Shown in pieces: positions 48,476 to 59,702 of a stretch of DNA of 64,000 nucleotides. The translations under genes were made by a program, and so were the position numbers. This DNA comes from Haliotis asinina (Eukaryota > Mollusca > Gastropoda > Lepetellida > Haliotidae): NCBI RefSeq assembly GCF_037392515.1, contig NC_090291.1, positions 17,263,501-17,327,500 on the forward strand. Reading direction: 5' to 3'. Under the pieces are notes generated by a model. The model saw only the letters and a list, made by a program, of their open reading frames with translations, had not been told where the DNA came from and ran no database searches. Position 1 is the stretch's first letter. The number at the start of each line of letters is the position of its first letter.

Positions 48476-49478
48476 AATGACTCTGAAGGTGGTCTTTGAC
48501 CAAATGTCTACAGTGAATGTATGTTAAAATTACAGATTTTGAATAACCACTTCATAATTTACGTCATGTCAGTTTAGTCAAGTGTGACATTAAGGCTAGA
48601 GAGAAGTGTCTTGTATTTCACTGATGGTATGATGAATGACAACATGAATGCTTTGTTTTGTTGGAAGCTGAATGTTACAATACCTCTTAGTTTATCCAAG
48701 AAGGCCCAAATCTTAGCAACTACATCCAGTTTTGAGTCAGTCATGTTTTGCCTAATTGTTGCATGAGCAATCAGATGAAAGGTGGCTAATGCTATCTCAC
48801 TTCCCAAGCATGAATTTACAGTTAATAAGAAATTATTAAGTACATTTCACTTGTATTTCTTTATAATCTCTATTTTTAAAAGAAAATGACCCTAAGTCCC
48901 CTAAGGATATTTAGAGTTATTCATAATTTGCTTCTATCTATTTATTCATTTTATTTATTTTCCAAGATACTTTCTATCTTGAGATAGAAATTATGTCTTA
49001 TGAGGCATTTTAGGAGTTGTAGGGATGAAGGAAAACCAAATTCTTTGGATAGTCAAATTCTAAAAATTATGTTTGAATAAGCTGTATCATCATTAGTAAT
49101 GTTTACGTACATTTGTGATATGTTGGTAATTGGATGCAAAATGAGGCAGCTGTGAGAGATCATTATGAACAAAATTATATCGAAACATTAAGTGAATTTC
49201 AATAACTTGTTATTTTCCTTGGCAAGAGATATTTGAAATATGGTCCATTAACTTAAGACACTACTAAATTTGCCTGTGACAGTTTTAATAATTATGAATG
49301 TAACTGATTACTGAGAAAAGTGGATGTTGTCAGGACAAGTCAAATATGTGGCTGTTTAGAATATCAAACTGGGCTTGTGCGGTTGTTAGGTGTCTTTCGG
49401 ATACACCGCTTGGGGACTGTTTTCACGTTAAAAATCTAAAATCTGTTGTTAGTCAAATACCATTAGCACCGTGTCGTA

Positions 49479-49579
49479 TTTCCGGCACGCATGCGTACTT
49501 CCTGGTCGCGAAGGATTATGGGCTGGTGCAAAGATCCCTGGGAGCGCCAGGTTTATTACACTGAAACACCCAAGATGGC
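49479..49579 (+). promoter_or_regulatory. TATA-less housekeeping promoter of CK1-alpha
   Basis: A compact group of recognisable sites: TTTCCGG (ETS-type) near 49479-49485, CGCATGCG (NRF-1-like half palindrome) at 49488-49495, CTTCCTGG (ETS) near 49498-49505, and AAGATGGC (YY1-type, often just downstream of a start site) at 49572-49579. It lies 80-180 bp before the ATG at 49658. Locally GC-richer than the surroundings. Motif reading only. Confidence 0.55.
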
Positions 49580-49657
49580 AACCATTCAGATAATCTGAAA
49601 GGTGAAAAATAAGCCTCTTTTCTCTGATTCTAAGGCATTTTTGAACACCTTACCAAC

Positions 49658-50638
49658 ATGTCTTGCGAAGCAGATACGTCTCGTGCTAAAAGTGAATTCA
49701 TAGTAGGCCAGAAATACCGTCTTGTGAGGAAAATCGGTAGTGGAAGTTTTGGCGACATTTATTTGGCGATCAACATACACAGTGGAGAAGAGGTTGCTGT
49801 GAAGTTAGAATCGCTGAAGGCTCGCCACCCTCAACTACTGTATGAAAGTAAGCTTTACAAAATACTACAGGGAGGAGTTGGAATACCTCATATCCGATGG
49901 TTTGGTGATGAAAAGGATTACAATGTCCTGGTCATGGATCTCCTTGGGCCGAGTTTGGAAGATCTGTTCAACTTCTGCTCCAGGCGGTTCACCATGAAAA
50001 CGGTTCTTATGCTTGCTGACCAAATGATCGGACGCATTGAATACACCCACAACAAAAATTTCATACACAGAGACATTAAACCAGATAACTTCCTGATGGG
50101 CATTGGTCGACATTGTAACAAAGTCTTTCTTATTGATTTTGGGTTAGCAAAGAAATTCCGAGACTCAAGAACCAAACAACACATACCATATAGAGAAGAC
50201 AAAAATCTTACTGGCACAGCTCGATATGCCAGCATCAATGCTCATCTGGGTATTGAACAGAGCAGACGAGATGACATGGAGTCCCTTGGTTACGTGTTGA
50301 TGTATTTCAATCGTGGATGCCTCCCTTGGCAAGGATTAAAGGCCAATACAAAGAAACAGAAATATGAGAAAATCAGCGAAAAGAAGATGTCAACTCCTGT
50401 TGAAGTGCTGTGTAAAGGCTTCCCCGCAGAGTTTGCAATGTATTTAAATTACTGCAGGGGTCTGAGATTTGAAGAAGCACCTGATTATATGTATCTGCGA
50501 CAGCTTTTCCGCATCTTGTTCCGCACCCTCAACTATCAGTATGATTACACATTTGACTGGACAATGCTAAAGCAGAAAGCAGCTCAAGTTGCCCAGCATA
50601 CCACTACAGCTGCTGGTCAACAAAGAGAACGTCCATAG
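49658..50638 (+). CDS. CSNK1A1: Casein kinase I alpha, intronless
   Basis: 326-residue Ser/Thr protein kinase. The family primes beta-catenin for degradation in Wnt signalling and acts in Hedgehog, clock and splicing control. Kinase landmarks: glycine loop GSGSFG (27-32), VAVK with Lys49, catalytic loop HRDIKPDN (137-144), DFG (160-162), the CK1-specific SIN motif in place of APE (192-194), and the basic TKKQKYEK stretch (231-238). It is nearly identical to human CK1 alpha as I recall it (337 aa) through [12 protein letters not shown], then a short divergent tail ending QQRERP. The sequence starts [24 protein letters not shown] context. All coding sequence is in one exon, whereas vertebrate CSNK1A1 has many introns. 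This suggests origin by retroposition or massive intron loss. All key residues are intact. Confidence 0.97.
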   Translation: MSCEADTSRAKSEFIVGQKYRLVRKIGSGSFGDIYLAINIHSGEEVAVKLESLKARHPQLLYESKLYKILQGGVGIPHIRWFGDEKDYNVLVMDLLGPSLEDLFNFCSRRFTMKTVLMLADQMIGRIEYTHNKNFIHRDIKPDNFLMGIGRHCNKVFLIDFGLAKKFRDSRTKQHIPYREDKNLTGTARYASINAHLGIEQSRRDDMESLGYVLMYFNRGCLPWQGLKANTKKQKYEKISEKKMSTPVEVLCKGFPAEFAMYLNYCRGLRFEEAPDYMYLRQLFRILFRTLNYQYDYTFDWTMLKQKAAQVAQHTTTAAGQQRERP

Positions 50639-53600
50639 ATACATCCTCATTTGTGAGAACTCAGTACATGACCAAATGTACGACAAACAGATTTCGCTTC
50701 TTGTAAGCATTGTTTGGTTACAAGCTACCTTCTTCCCCAGAAATGCATGAGGGTCCCAACTCTATGAACATGTATGGTAAAGTGGAGTCCTTTATCGAAA
50801 TGTGACCAGAATGCAAAGTGAAAGAAGATTCCTACAGTGTGTAGTGAAGTAGACTTTCTGTTTCTGTGGACTGACATTACAATCCAGCAATTTGAGACCA
50901 GAAGCTCTTGATAATTTAGTCATTCTGCTTCTGTACTGTTTTAAGTATATTTATTCTGGGAATTTATCATTTTATCAGGCCTCCTAAAGACACCTTCTGG
51001 ATTTATGAATATGTAATTGATGAGAATAGTCAAAAGAAAATCAGAATTTTCATAGTGTAACAGCCCAGTTATAGTTGACAGACATAGATTTAATCTGTGG
51101 ACTTGACAAGTGTCAAAAAGTTTTAAGCTGAGCCTTTCAGAACCTTCATGCAAAAAACGTGTCCATATGTTGTGAAGCAAAATAAACAAATCCCTATGTC
51201 ATGATATGTAAACCCAAATCCTGAATTGTCACAACTAAGCTTGTGTAAATGAGTAAAAATTTCAAGTAACTCGTCTATCATCAATCCTGATTTGGGGAGA
51301 AAATTGCACATGATTATTCCTTGCAGCTCAAAGCATGATGAACAGTGCTAAGCTTATGATGTTTCCCAGTGAAACATTTAAATTTGAAGTCTGAAGGAGA
51401 TGTTCAAATTGATGATCCATGCTAATTCAGCCATTATATTACTGCTTCATCTTCATTTTAATGTGAAGAATGACAAGCTTAGTATGTGCATGATATTAAC
51501 ATTATCCACTTCAAAAGATAACATTTTCTTTCCCACACCCAGTTAGTAGAAACTCATGTCTATTATCTTCTGAAATGGGAGGAATAAAAGAGCTCATGTA
51601 ATGTTCATTTCGCATCAAGTTTGCTAGTATTGTAAACATAATCTTATATGTGATTACAAGTAAATGATAGACAGATATTCAGATTTATGGAACTCAGAAG
51701 CTGTGTTGCTTCTAAATCTTAGTGAAAGAGTACACAAGCAATAGTTTGTTGTGCTGATAAATATTGGTATTACCAGTTGTTAACAGACCAATGTTTTCAA
51801 ACTTAAGATATGGGTGTCCTACATTGTACATGGCAGTTGCCTCCCTCCTAAATTGTGATGTAAATTGTATGGTCCCAGCTTGACGTGCTGGATTCTGATT
51901 GAGCCTTGAACATAGTTAACCCTTTGTATGTGCTGATGTATGAACTTGAATGACATCAGGTTCGTGTGAGATAAATCTTGCATGTTAAGGGTTAAACTGT
52001 GTGTGAGTTGAAGGCAGAGCAAATTGTGATCAATTGTTATCTTATTGTATGTCAGGGATTTCTTTGGTATTGTCAAAATCTTCTTAATTTAGTTTTTGAG
52101 TTTGGCTTAATATTTAGGTTTTAAAGTTTAAACTCATTTCGATTATACATACATTTTAAACATGTATTTACATGCCAAGTGATTGTAGATTTGATATTGA
52201 TACTAGTGTGAAATACTTACATATTTACTCAAAGGTAATGTAGAATCTGTATACTTGTATATAAATATATATATAATGAAGGTAAATAGTTAACAGTATG
52301 TTAATGTGTAACTTGTTGGAGTCTAAAGAAAAAGACTAGAAATATTTATTGTGGTTCACTGTCTTGTAACTGTGGTCACTTAAGAAAGACCTGTCATTAT
52401 GTTCTGTACTCTTTCTTCACTTTCATTTCGACAATTCCCGTTATGTTAACATCTTCTATGGGATGCCATTCATGGCTGATGCTCTTAAATGGCAGTAACA
52501 TATAAGAGTGACATGCACTTGTGTGGATATTGGTCTTTGTCTCAGATGCCATTTATGCACATACTCTGTTTGAAATTAAAGTCAAGGAGTCCTTGTGATA
52601 ACACTAAAGTTTGAAGGTAAAGTTTTGCAGTTGCCAATGATTCAAATACTATCCCAATGCCCACCCAAAGGACCCCAGTACATCCTGTGTACACATACAC
52701 ATAAGCTAAATGACTTTTCTGAAAATATCTCTGAAATATGTAGCCATGAAATACATACCATTTTTTTCTGTTGCTTTCTCGTTTCCATTGTGATAGATGG
52801 ACTTCTTTTCTTTCTGCAGTTAATATTGTCTTCTATAGATACATACCGGTAACTTATACTGTAAATCACAGCGAAAGTGTCAACACTTGTCTGTCCAGAT
52901 GAGAGGAATAATGTGTCTGACTTATTTTCCGTTAGCACTGCATTCAGTTGAAACGGTTACAAATATTGTGATTTGCTTGATGTTTGTTATACTAAATATT
53001 GTTTCCAGTTGTCATATACACATCGTTTCAGTTGAAGACTGTATGTATGAATTTTGATAGCGTCTGAAATTTCTTCATTCATACCTTGTGATGCTGTTAC
53101 GACTTTGTGTAGTCGATACTGTTGCCATATGTCTGATTAATGTTGTAAGGCTCCGAGTTGATGCTATGTGCTGCCAGAATTACCTGTCTGCCTGCCTTCA
53201 TGCCATTCATGCAAGCAGTAATACTATGGAAATCAAAATGCCTGAATTCAAGCATCCCCTGTTGAAGTTACACGAAGTGCTTATTGTACAAGGGGAATTA
53301 TGTCAACACATGAAATATTTGCACTTGTATGAACTGTATGATACATTGACACATTTTGTGTACACTCTTGTCTAGTGGATCCTCAACATCTGTGCTAATT
53401 ATATGCCAAATAAGTGTGCTGTTTTTTATCATGGCCAAACCATTAATTGTACTGTATGTGTAGTGTCCATATGTGTTGGTTTCCAGGTGAAAAGTGTTAT
53501 GGCTCTACTGAATGAATGATGCCCCAACTATTACCTGGGGTAGTTATATTTTCATGATGTCCTGAGAGTTATGACTTTGTATGTGTACAAGATCCAATTT

Positions 53601-54190
53601 TAAATTATCTGCCTCTGTGAACTCTATCCCTTGCGTGGAGATACTGGCTTCCACACTGTCATGTGAGTAGTCTGTATATTAATGTCAGGTTTGTACATAT
53701 GTTGTCCTGGGTACTGGCAGTGTAGACATGATTTTAGTTGTTTATTAAAAATCATACAACACTTGTCTCTCGTCTTTTATGCTCAGTCGCATCTGTGTAT
53801 ATGTTGATTGAACAGTTGAGGAAAGCTGCTGAACTCGGGCTTGTTCTTGCACAGTTTGTCACTCTCCACTTTTGCAAGTTCTGCAGATAATGTAAACATA
53901 GAGAGTTGGTTATTTACGAACCAACAGCGGTATTCTATGTCTTTAGCAACTAGTCCAAAGCCTGTGGCAAGGTTCCTTTGTCTGATAAGCTTTGAACATT
54001 ATGCTCTGTATATTCACACTGAAAACTAAGTAAAGTGTTGCAGATAGATGGGATAGTACATATATATGTTCAAAGTGTTTGGAACAGACTGTCAGTGTGA
54101 TCATTGAGTGAAATACTTACAAAAGAACATGTAGTGGGAACATTCTGTCATTTGTTTTCATGCTAGTTAATTAAAGAAGAAGAAAATAAA
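50639..54190 (+). other. Probable long 3' UTR of CK1-alpha and flank
   Basis: AT-rich, nearly repeat-free sequence after the TAG stop. Candidate poly(A) signals (AATAAA) lie near 51180, 51585 and 54185, so short and very long 3' UTRs are possible. Two Pumilio-type sites, TGTATATA (52256-52263) and TGTACATA (53692-53699), would suit a regulated maternal mRNA. The extent of transcription cannot be decided from sequence. Confidence 0.4.
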
Positions 54191-54375
54191 TATCAGATCA
54201 GTTGTAATGAACAGTGTGCTGACTGATGCGTCACTCGCTGGAGCTAAATAGCTTTTTCATGTTTGATATTTGTATTATTTCTGTGGCGGTGACTGATGTC
54301 ACAGCATGATGTTAGAGCAGATTTTTAAAGCTTTTGTTAAGTATTGGTTAGTTTCAAAAGTGACAGTCAATCCTC

Positions 54376-54821
54376 GATATCACCAGGGTATACGCTCTGA
54401 TAAATGTCAACTCTACCCTAGATGTATCTGTGGCCTAGCCCAATAATTTATTACCTCCCTTTGTTGGCTCTGCATTCTCACAGTAGCCAATCAGCTAAGG
54501 TGCCAATCCAACCAAGCTTGTTGCTGTCAACAAAGACACTGCTGGCAGTTGTGAAGGTTTGTTCGAGTGTGACTCAGATTTGGGGGAAATCATACTGATA
54601 AGTCCGAAACTTTGAAAAAAATATATGCAAGAATTCTTCCGACCTCTTTCACAGTTCCTCTGCATGATTTGTGTTGACAAGTTTTATTGGTAAGAAAATT
54701 TAAAAAGTATAAGTGAGTTGTAAATTCCCACTGTAGATACCTGGTTGGATGAAAAGCCAGCCAAGGGAGGTAATACATTTATTGGGCACAGAAGCAGATG
54801 CATGGATACCCTGGAGATACC
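54376..54821. mobile_element. 446-bp inverted-repeat (MITE-like) element
   Basis: Ends GATATCACCAGGGTAT and, reversed, GGTATCTCCAGGGTAT. Further inside the two arms share CTGTG, CCCAATAA, TATTACCTCCCTT, GGCT and ATCCAACCA in the same inverted order (left arm to about 54516, right arm from about 54738). No transposase frame. The arms are diverged and the left arm has about 30 extra bases. Confidence 0.6.
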
Positions 54822-55428
54822 TTTGATGCGTACAGTCTTGAGAAAATCATACTGGTTCAGGATGCTGATAATTTTTGTCTTTTACATTTCGTCCATTCTT
54901 TAAGGTAGGTAGCATTACTCTTTGCCTTACTCTTGTCAAGGGTGGTCTGTACAGCATTATTTACAGTATGTCTTTGCTCAGGTGGTCAGGCTATGCATAA
55001 GTGTTAGCTTGACCATTTATTTATTGGTTGTCTTTGTTATGTTTGAGGAGCACAGCATGTTGGAGTTTGCGATTGCGAGTAATGGTGTATATAATTGTTA
55101 AACTATCTAACAGTGTTCTTTGATTTTTTCCTTCAACAGTCCTCATTAACATCTGGTAGTTGTCAAGGTGTCTGCTTCGATGTCATAATTTTTGCATCTT
55201 CCTGTGTTGACAGTGGTACCTTGTTAGTTCCTAGGTGTGAGATCAAATTTTTGTTTTGTTGGTTGGTCAACACTGCATTCAGCAGTGTTCCACTTATATG
55301 GAGACTGTCTCTAAATAATCAAGTCTAAACGATACAGTTCAGTGATCTGACATTGATTCTACATATTGGGAAACATGTTTCAACTGATTCAGTTGTCATC
55401 ATAATTTTAGGCCTTGTATAAAGTACTT

Positions 55429-55533
55429 GGCCTAGATTTTTGAAGCTGAGTGCTAAGATAGTCGTAAGTGCCATGCAATAACATTAGCTTAAAACTATCT
55501 CAGCACTAACAGAACTTTGAAAATCTAGGCCCC
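55429..55533. repeat. Snap-back hairpin element (copy 7)
   Basis: Left arm GGCCTAGATTTTTGAAGCTG then AGTGCTAAGATAGTCGTAAG. Right arm AACTATCTCAGCACTAACAG then AACTTTGAAAATCTAGGCC. The arms pair over about 38 bp with few mismatches around a 25-nt centre. Confidence 0.75.
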
Positions 55534-55989
55534 TGTATGCAGGTTCATAGAAAATATTTATTATTTAAACTGCAGATGGTTTTGGTAACCACCAGTTAAC
55601 CCACTTAATGGACTTGCCTTGATCTCTGAATAATACGATACCCTTACAGATGTATTCACAGAGGCAATTGGATTTTTACATTTGTTGGACATGTACCAGT
55701 TCCCAGTGCTTTCTGAATATGCATAGAGTGGTGAGACTCTCCAAACTGTTCCTTTGTCACTGCATGCAGATGTTATGAATGTTGCTCATCACACTGCTGT
55801 GCCAGACTCCATTTTAGATACAGTCATAAATAATAAATAATAATAATGGATAGCATTTATACAATGCTAATCTCCAAAAAGGACTGTCTGCGGTTTTGTC
55901 TCGCAAAAATTGGATGGAAAAGTACACATTAAGGGAAAGCTTGTTTTAAAAGTAATGTTTTTAAACCAGTCTTGAATGAACACTTTTGA

Positions 55990-56127
55990 AAGTGTTGGCT
56001 CATCATGTCAGAAACCCAGGTTCAATTTTGTACATGGGTACAATGTATGAAACCCATTTCTGATTTCGTCTGCCATGATATTGCTGTTATATTGCCAAAA
56101 GTGGCACATATAATACTCACTCTTCCA
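55990..56127 (+). repeat. tRNA-derived SINE copy (family S1)
   Basis: GTTGGCTCATCATGTCAGAA, ACCCAGGTTCAATTTTGTAC (B box), CATGGGTACAATGTATGAAA, CCCATTTCTGATTTCGTCTG, CATGATATTGCTGTTATATT and tail ATACTCACTC. The left part of the head is missing. Confidence 0.75.
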
Positions 56128-57929
56128 AATCATTCATTGGAATTTAAACTTTCTGGTGTTAGAGGTTAACAAGGTTTCACTGTTGTCTGCTTTGTTGTTG
56201 CTTTCTTTGTGAGAAGGGGGATGCAAGTTACATTGGTATATTTGATATTAGATTCAAGTTTAATCTGTTTTTGTTTCTTGTCAGATAGATGGTAGGTAGT
56301 TACATGGTTTAGTTATGATATCCTGAAAAATTTAAATGGGGAAAGTGGGAGATGAACTGTTGATGGTAGTGGAGATTTTAAAGTAAGAAAACTAATTTTT
56401 ACCACCAATACTTCATGGGTTTGTTATTCACAAGTTCCTTTATCAGGTGTGTGTGTCATATGTGCTTTCACGTGCACATACGTTTTGTCAAGTCAAGTCA
56501 TGGAATAGAGGATTGTAATTTAAGGGACTTAAGACCATGGCTTGATTTTTTCAGTTAAAAAATATTGATTTCAAAGGCAACGTTGTCACATCTGTTTGTG
56601 TAAGATGGAGGAACAGTGTGCCCAAGCATGAAATATTGGTGATGTTATGACACAGGAGGACTTTGAACAGACTGTGACAGTGGTATTCATAAATCATGGA
56701 AACGACTGGGAAGTTAGAATGAATGGATACAAAGATTGATGCAGTGATTATGAGGGTCACACATGCCAGATTATCAAACCTTTTACGTTATCTCCAGGAT
56801 CTTGCCAAAGAGAACACTGTTAATACATTATGTATGTGTAGATACTTTGAACTTATTTTCCCGTTTGAACTCAGGACGCTGGATGAGAACTCTTCTATTG
56901 TGTTACCTCAGTGACAGACCAGTTTTATTTGTTTTTTTTATGACCGTAGCATGTGAAGGATCAAGGTACATGTGACAAAAATGGTCTACAACCAAAGTTG
57001 AATTTATGACCAAATGTAGATGTAATATTTCAGTATTTTATAATCTGTTCAGGAACGTGTCTTGAGAATGCTTTTGATTTTATTCTTGAAAATAACTTGA
57101 TTTCACAGATAGCTTGAAATACAAGCTGAGGTTTGAAAATGTCTGTTTTTACTTATTTGTTCAGGATAAACATGTCTAGATGATGAGGAAGGAAGAAAGT
57201 AAAGTTCAGGAACACTGTAATTGTTTGTGACAAGATGTGATCAGCATGTGGAACTTGCATATCAATCCAACCAGAATTATAACTCTATAAAACTGTACGC
57301 ATTTTGTTTTAGTGTGTAAGATGTGATATATATATATTTTTTTTGAGACTGCATGTACTGTATGTTTCTGTTCATAACCAGTTGCAGCTGGACTGGTCCG
57401 TTCTTGTTGTCCTTGACCTGTAGAATGCACGTCTCATGGCCAACTGTAGTCTGCTTGTTTGGAGGAGTCCAATTGTATGTACAGGAATTCTGTGTGCTTT
57501 TATGGTGGAATAAATTTGTAGATATTTCAAATGAAAGATTTTTGTCTATTAATTTATTTTTTTGTCTCTTATGTCTGCATGCAAACTTTTATAATCCCAT
57601 TTTCCACTGTTGAGGACTGTAGTGTGTATTGCTATGGCTGTTACAATGATCCAGTTCAGAAAATATCTTGTGCTTGTCATTATGGTGATTTGTGACAGAC
57701 TACAGAGACCAAGACTGAGGTCAAGTTGGAGTTCTTTGAATTAACGTGGATATTTTTTGTTTTTATTTGGAACTTTCAATAATGAAAGTAATGGACATAG
57801 AAGTCATTAGATTGCTATGACTTGTGTCATGAACCTAAAATCAAGCTAGATGTTGTGGCAAGCAAAAAGTGTTGAATGAACTGCCTTTGGTTTGGTGATT
57901 ATATCCGTGAGTGGACCTAGTTTACAACA

Positions 57930-58085
57930 GGAGATGAAAGCACGAGAGATTATTTCACCCAGCAGATGTGAATACGAGAGTATTATATGAGGGAGTGTTT
58001 GCCCTTGGAACTAGAGCTAGAGTGTATTTGCGGCAGGTGATGAGGTTAAGAGTATATCTACCCTTGGGAGATGAGACATTCTGGT
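57930..58085 (+). repeat. Decayed outlier units of the 30-bp minisatellite
   Basis: Loose units such as GGAGATGAAAGCACGAGAGA, TTATTTCACCCAGCAGATGT and CTACCCTTGGGAGATGAGAC have the same words as the array at 58437-58790, separated from it by a S2 repeat at 58210-58415. Confidence 0.5.
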
Positions 58086-58209
58086 TTTAGCAATTTTCCT
58101 GCCATAACACAGAATGGGTGACTCCATAGTATTCATGTGTGCAGTCATACTTCGGTCAGTGGCTTCCTGGGGGATGAAACCTAAGGAATGTTTTAACCCT
58201 CTGAGGTGA

Positions 58210-58415
58210 GCGAGTTGAGTTTTTACAAGTCTGAACCAGACAATCCAGGGATTAACAGTATGAGCATCTCTGCGCAATTGGGAACCGATGACGTGTCAAG
58301 TCGGCGAGCCTGACCACCCGATCCCATTAGTTGCTTCTTACTACAAGCATTGTCGCCTTATATGGCAAGCATGGGTTACTGAAGGCCTATTCTACTCCAG
58401 ACCTTCATGGGTCTC
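58210..58415 (+). repeat. Dispersed repeat (family S2) inserted in a minisatellite
   Basis: TCTGAACCAGACAATCCAGG, TGCGCAATTGGGAACCGATG, GGCGAGCCTGACCACCCGAT, CCCATTAGTTGCTTCTTACT, TGGCAAGCATGGGTTACTGA, CCTTCATGGGTC. Same order as the copy at 26059. Confidence 0.85.
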
Positions 58416-58436
58416 TGAGATAAAATTTAGGGAAAG

Positions 58437-58790
58437 TACTGACCCTGGAGAAAGTATTCACCCTGGTAGATGAGAATTGAGAAGGTATTCATCAAGGGAG
58501 ATGAGACTTGAGAACGTATTCACCCTGGGAGATGAGACTTGGGTGGGTATTCACCTTTGGAGATGAGACTTAAGCAGGTATTCACCTGGGCGATGAGACT
58601 TGAGAAGATGTTCACCCTGGGAGATGAGACTTGAGCAGGTATTCACCTGGGAGATGAGACTTGAGAAGGTGTTCACCCTGGGAGATGAGACTTGAGCAGG
58701 TATTCACCTGGGAGATGAGACTTGAGAAGGTGTTCACCCTGGGAGATGAAACTTATGGAAAGTTAACAATAAAAGATGAGACTTGGACAG
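58437..58790 (+). repeat. 30-bp minisatellite, about 11-12 units, with dimer higher-order pattern
   Basis: Units of 29-31 bp contain CTGGGAGATGAGACTTGAG followed by either CAGGTATTCAC or AAGGTGTTCACC. In the central part (about 58560-58745) the two unit types alternate, making a 60-bp dimer repeat. The edges are more diverged than the centre, as expected for an array growing by unequal exchange. Confidence 0.92.
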
Positions 58791-58892
58791 GATTAACTGT
58801 TAGATGTTTACCATATAGTTGGCTTGGTGAATACTGTTGTCTGATATTATATTTTCACTGTCCTGCCAAGTAGGTTACAAGTATCAGAAATG

Positions 58893-59095
58893 GGTTAGTA
58901 AATGCTCGTTGTAAGAGAAGACTAACAGGATAGGGGGTGTCAGGCTTGCTGACTTGGTTGACACGTCATCATCTCCCTGTTGTGTAGCTCAGTGTTTGTG
59001 ATGTTGATCACTTGACTGTCTGGCCCAGACTCTGTTATTTAGAGACAGCTGCCATAAAGCTGCAATATTGCTGAGTGCGGCATAAAACTAAACTC
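58893..59095 (-). repeat. Dispersed repeat (family S2), diverged
   Basis: Reverse orientation: TGCTCGTTGTAAGAGAAGAC, TCAGGCTTGCTGACTTGGTT, GATCACTTGACTGTCTGGCC, CTGCCATAAAGCTGCAATAT, TGCTGAGTGCGGCATAAAAC, TAAACTCACTAC. Confidence 0.75.
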
Positions 59096-59225
59096 ACTAC
59101 AAGGTATCTGAGTGTGGCAAAAAACTAAACTAACTCACTACAAGGTATCTGAGTGTGGCAAAAAACTAAACTAACTCATTACAAGGTATCTGAGTTTGGG
59201 GTAAAGCTGAACACACTCACTATAA
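59070..59225. repeat. 41-bp tandem repeat derived from the S2/SINE tail
   Basis: Units read GGCAAAAAACTAAACTAACT then CACTACAAGGTATCTGAGTG plus T (41 bp), with two nearly identical units, a flanking first unit (GGCATAAAACTAAACTCACT) that is the end of the S2 repeat at 58893-59095, and a fourth diverged unit. The tandem was seeded by the repeat's own end. Confidence 0.88.
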
Positions 59226-59568
59226 GAGATGGCAAGAGGAAAATCTATTGTCAGATGTCACTGAATGAGTTCAGAATGATCAATTTGAAAAAAAATCTGT
59301 GGATCAGTGGAAAACTGCCATCCCTGAAAAAATATTCCAAAGCTTTGTTCTGTTAGCATGAAATTTTATTTGCCTTTGAAGAAGGATACTAAAATACATT
59401 TCCCATGATGATACACATTAAAAACCCATTACAGACATGAATAATAACCCTATGTACATATTCGGGAAAAACAAACATTGTTCCTGTACCTTGTCGTTTT
59501 CGTTTTGTGTCAGGGGCATCTTAGATTTTACAGATATTTCCCCATACATGGTTTCTATGTACATTATG

Positions 59569-59702
59569 GGGTAGCCAGGTGGTTTAAGTGTTCGCTCGTC
59601 TGGTCGAAGACTTGGGTTCAGTTCTCCACATGGGTACAATGTGTGAATCCCTGCTGTGATATAGCTGGAATAATATTCAAAGCTGTGTGAAACTCACTAA
59701 CT
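59569..59702 (+). repeat. tRNA-derived SINE copy (family S1)
   Basis: Head GGGGTAGCCAGGTGGTTTAA (A-box region), GACTTGGGTTCAGTTCTCCA (B-box region), CATGGGTACAATGTGTGAAT, CCCTGCTGTGATATAGCTGG, AATAATATTCAAAGC and tail AACTCACTAACTC. Most complete S1 copy in sense orientation. Confidence 0.8.

Larger units (their letters stand above)
46246..49657. other. Intergenic region between the divergent LPCAT and CK1-alpha genes
   Basis: The two genes are transcribed away from each other. The left end should hold the LPCAT promoter and the right end the CK1-alpha promoter (listed). Between them lie the SINE palindrome, the hammerhead-like fold and tRNA-derived repeats. No other coding sequence recognised. 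Confidence 0.6.

Noticed and set aside
49346-49564. 72-residue frame upstream of CK1-alpha
   Set aside because: It overlaps the promoter motifs, has no similarity I can recognise and ends just before the likely transcript start.
58661-58873. 70-residue frame with repeats of GDETEK-like words
   Set aside because: It is the 30-bp minisatellite read as protein. The 30-bp unit is a multiple of three by chance.
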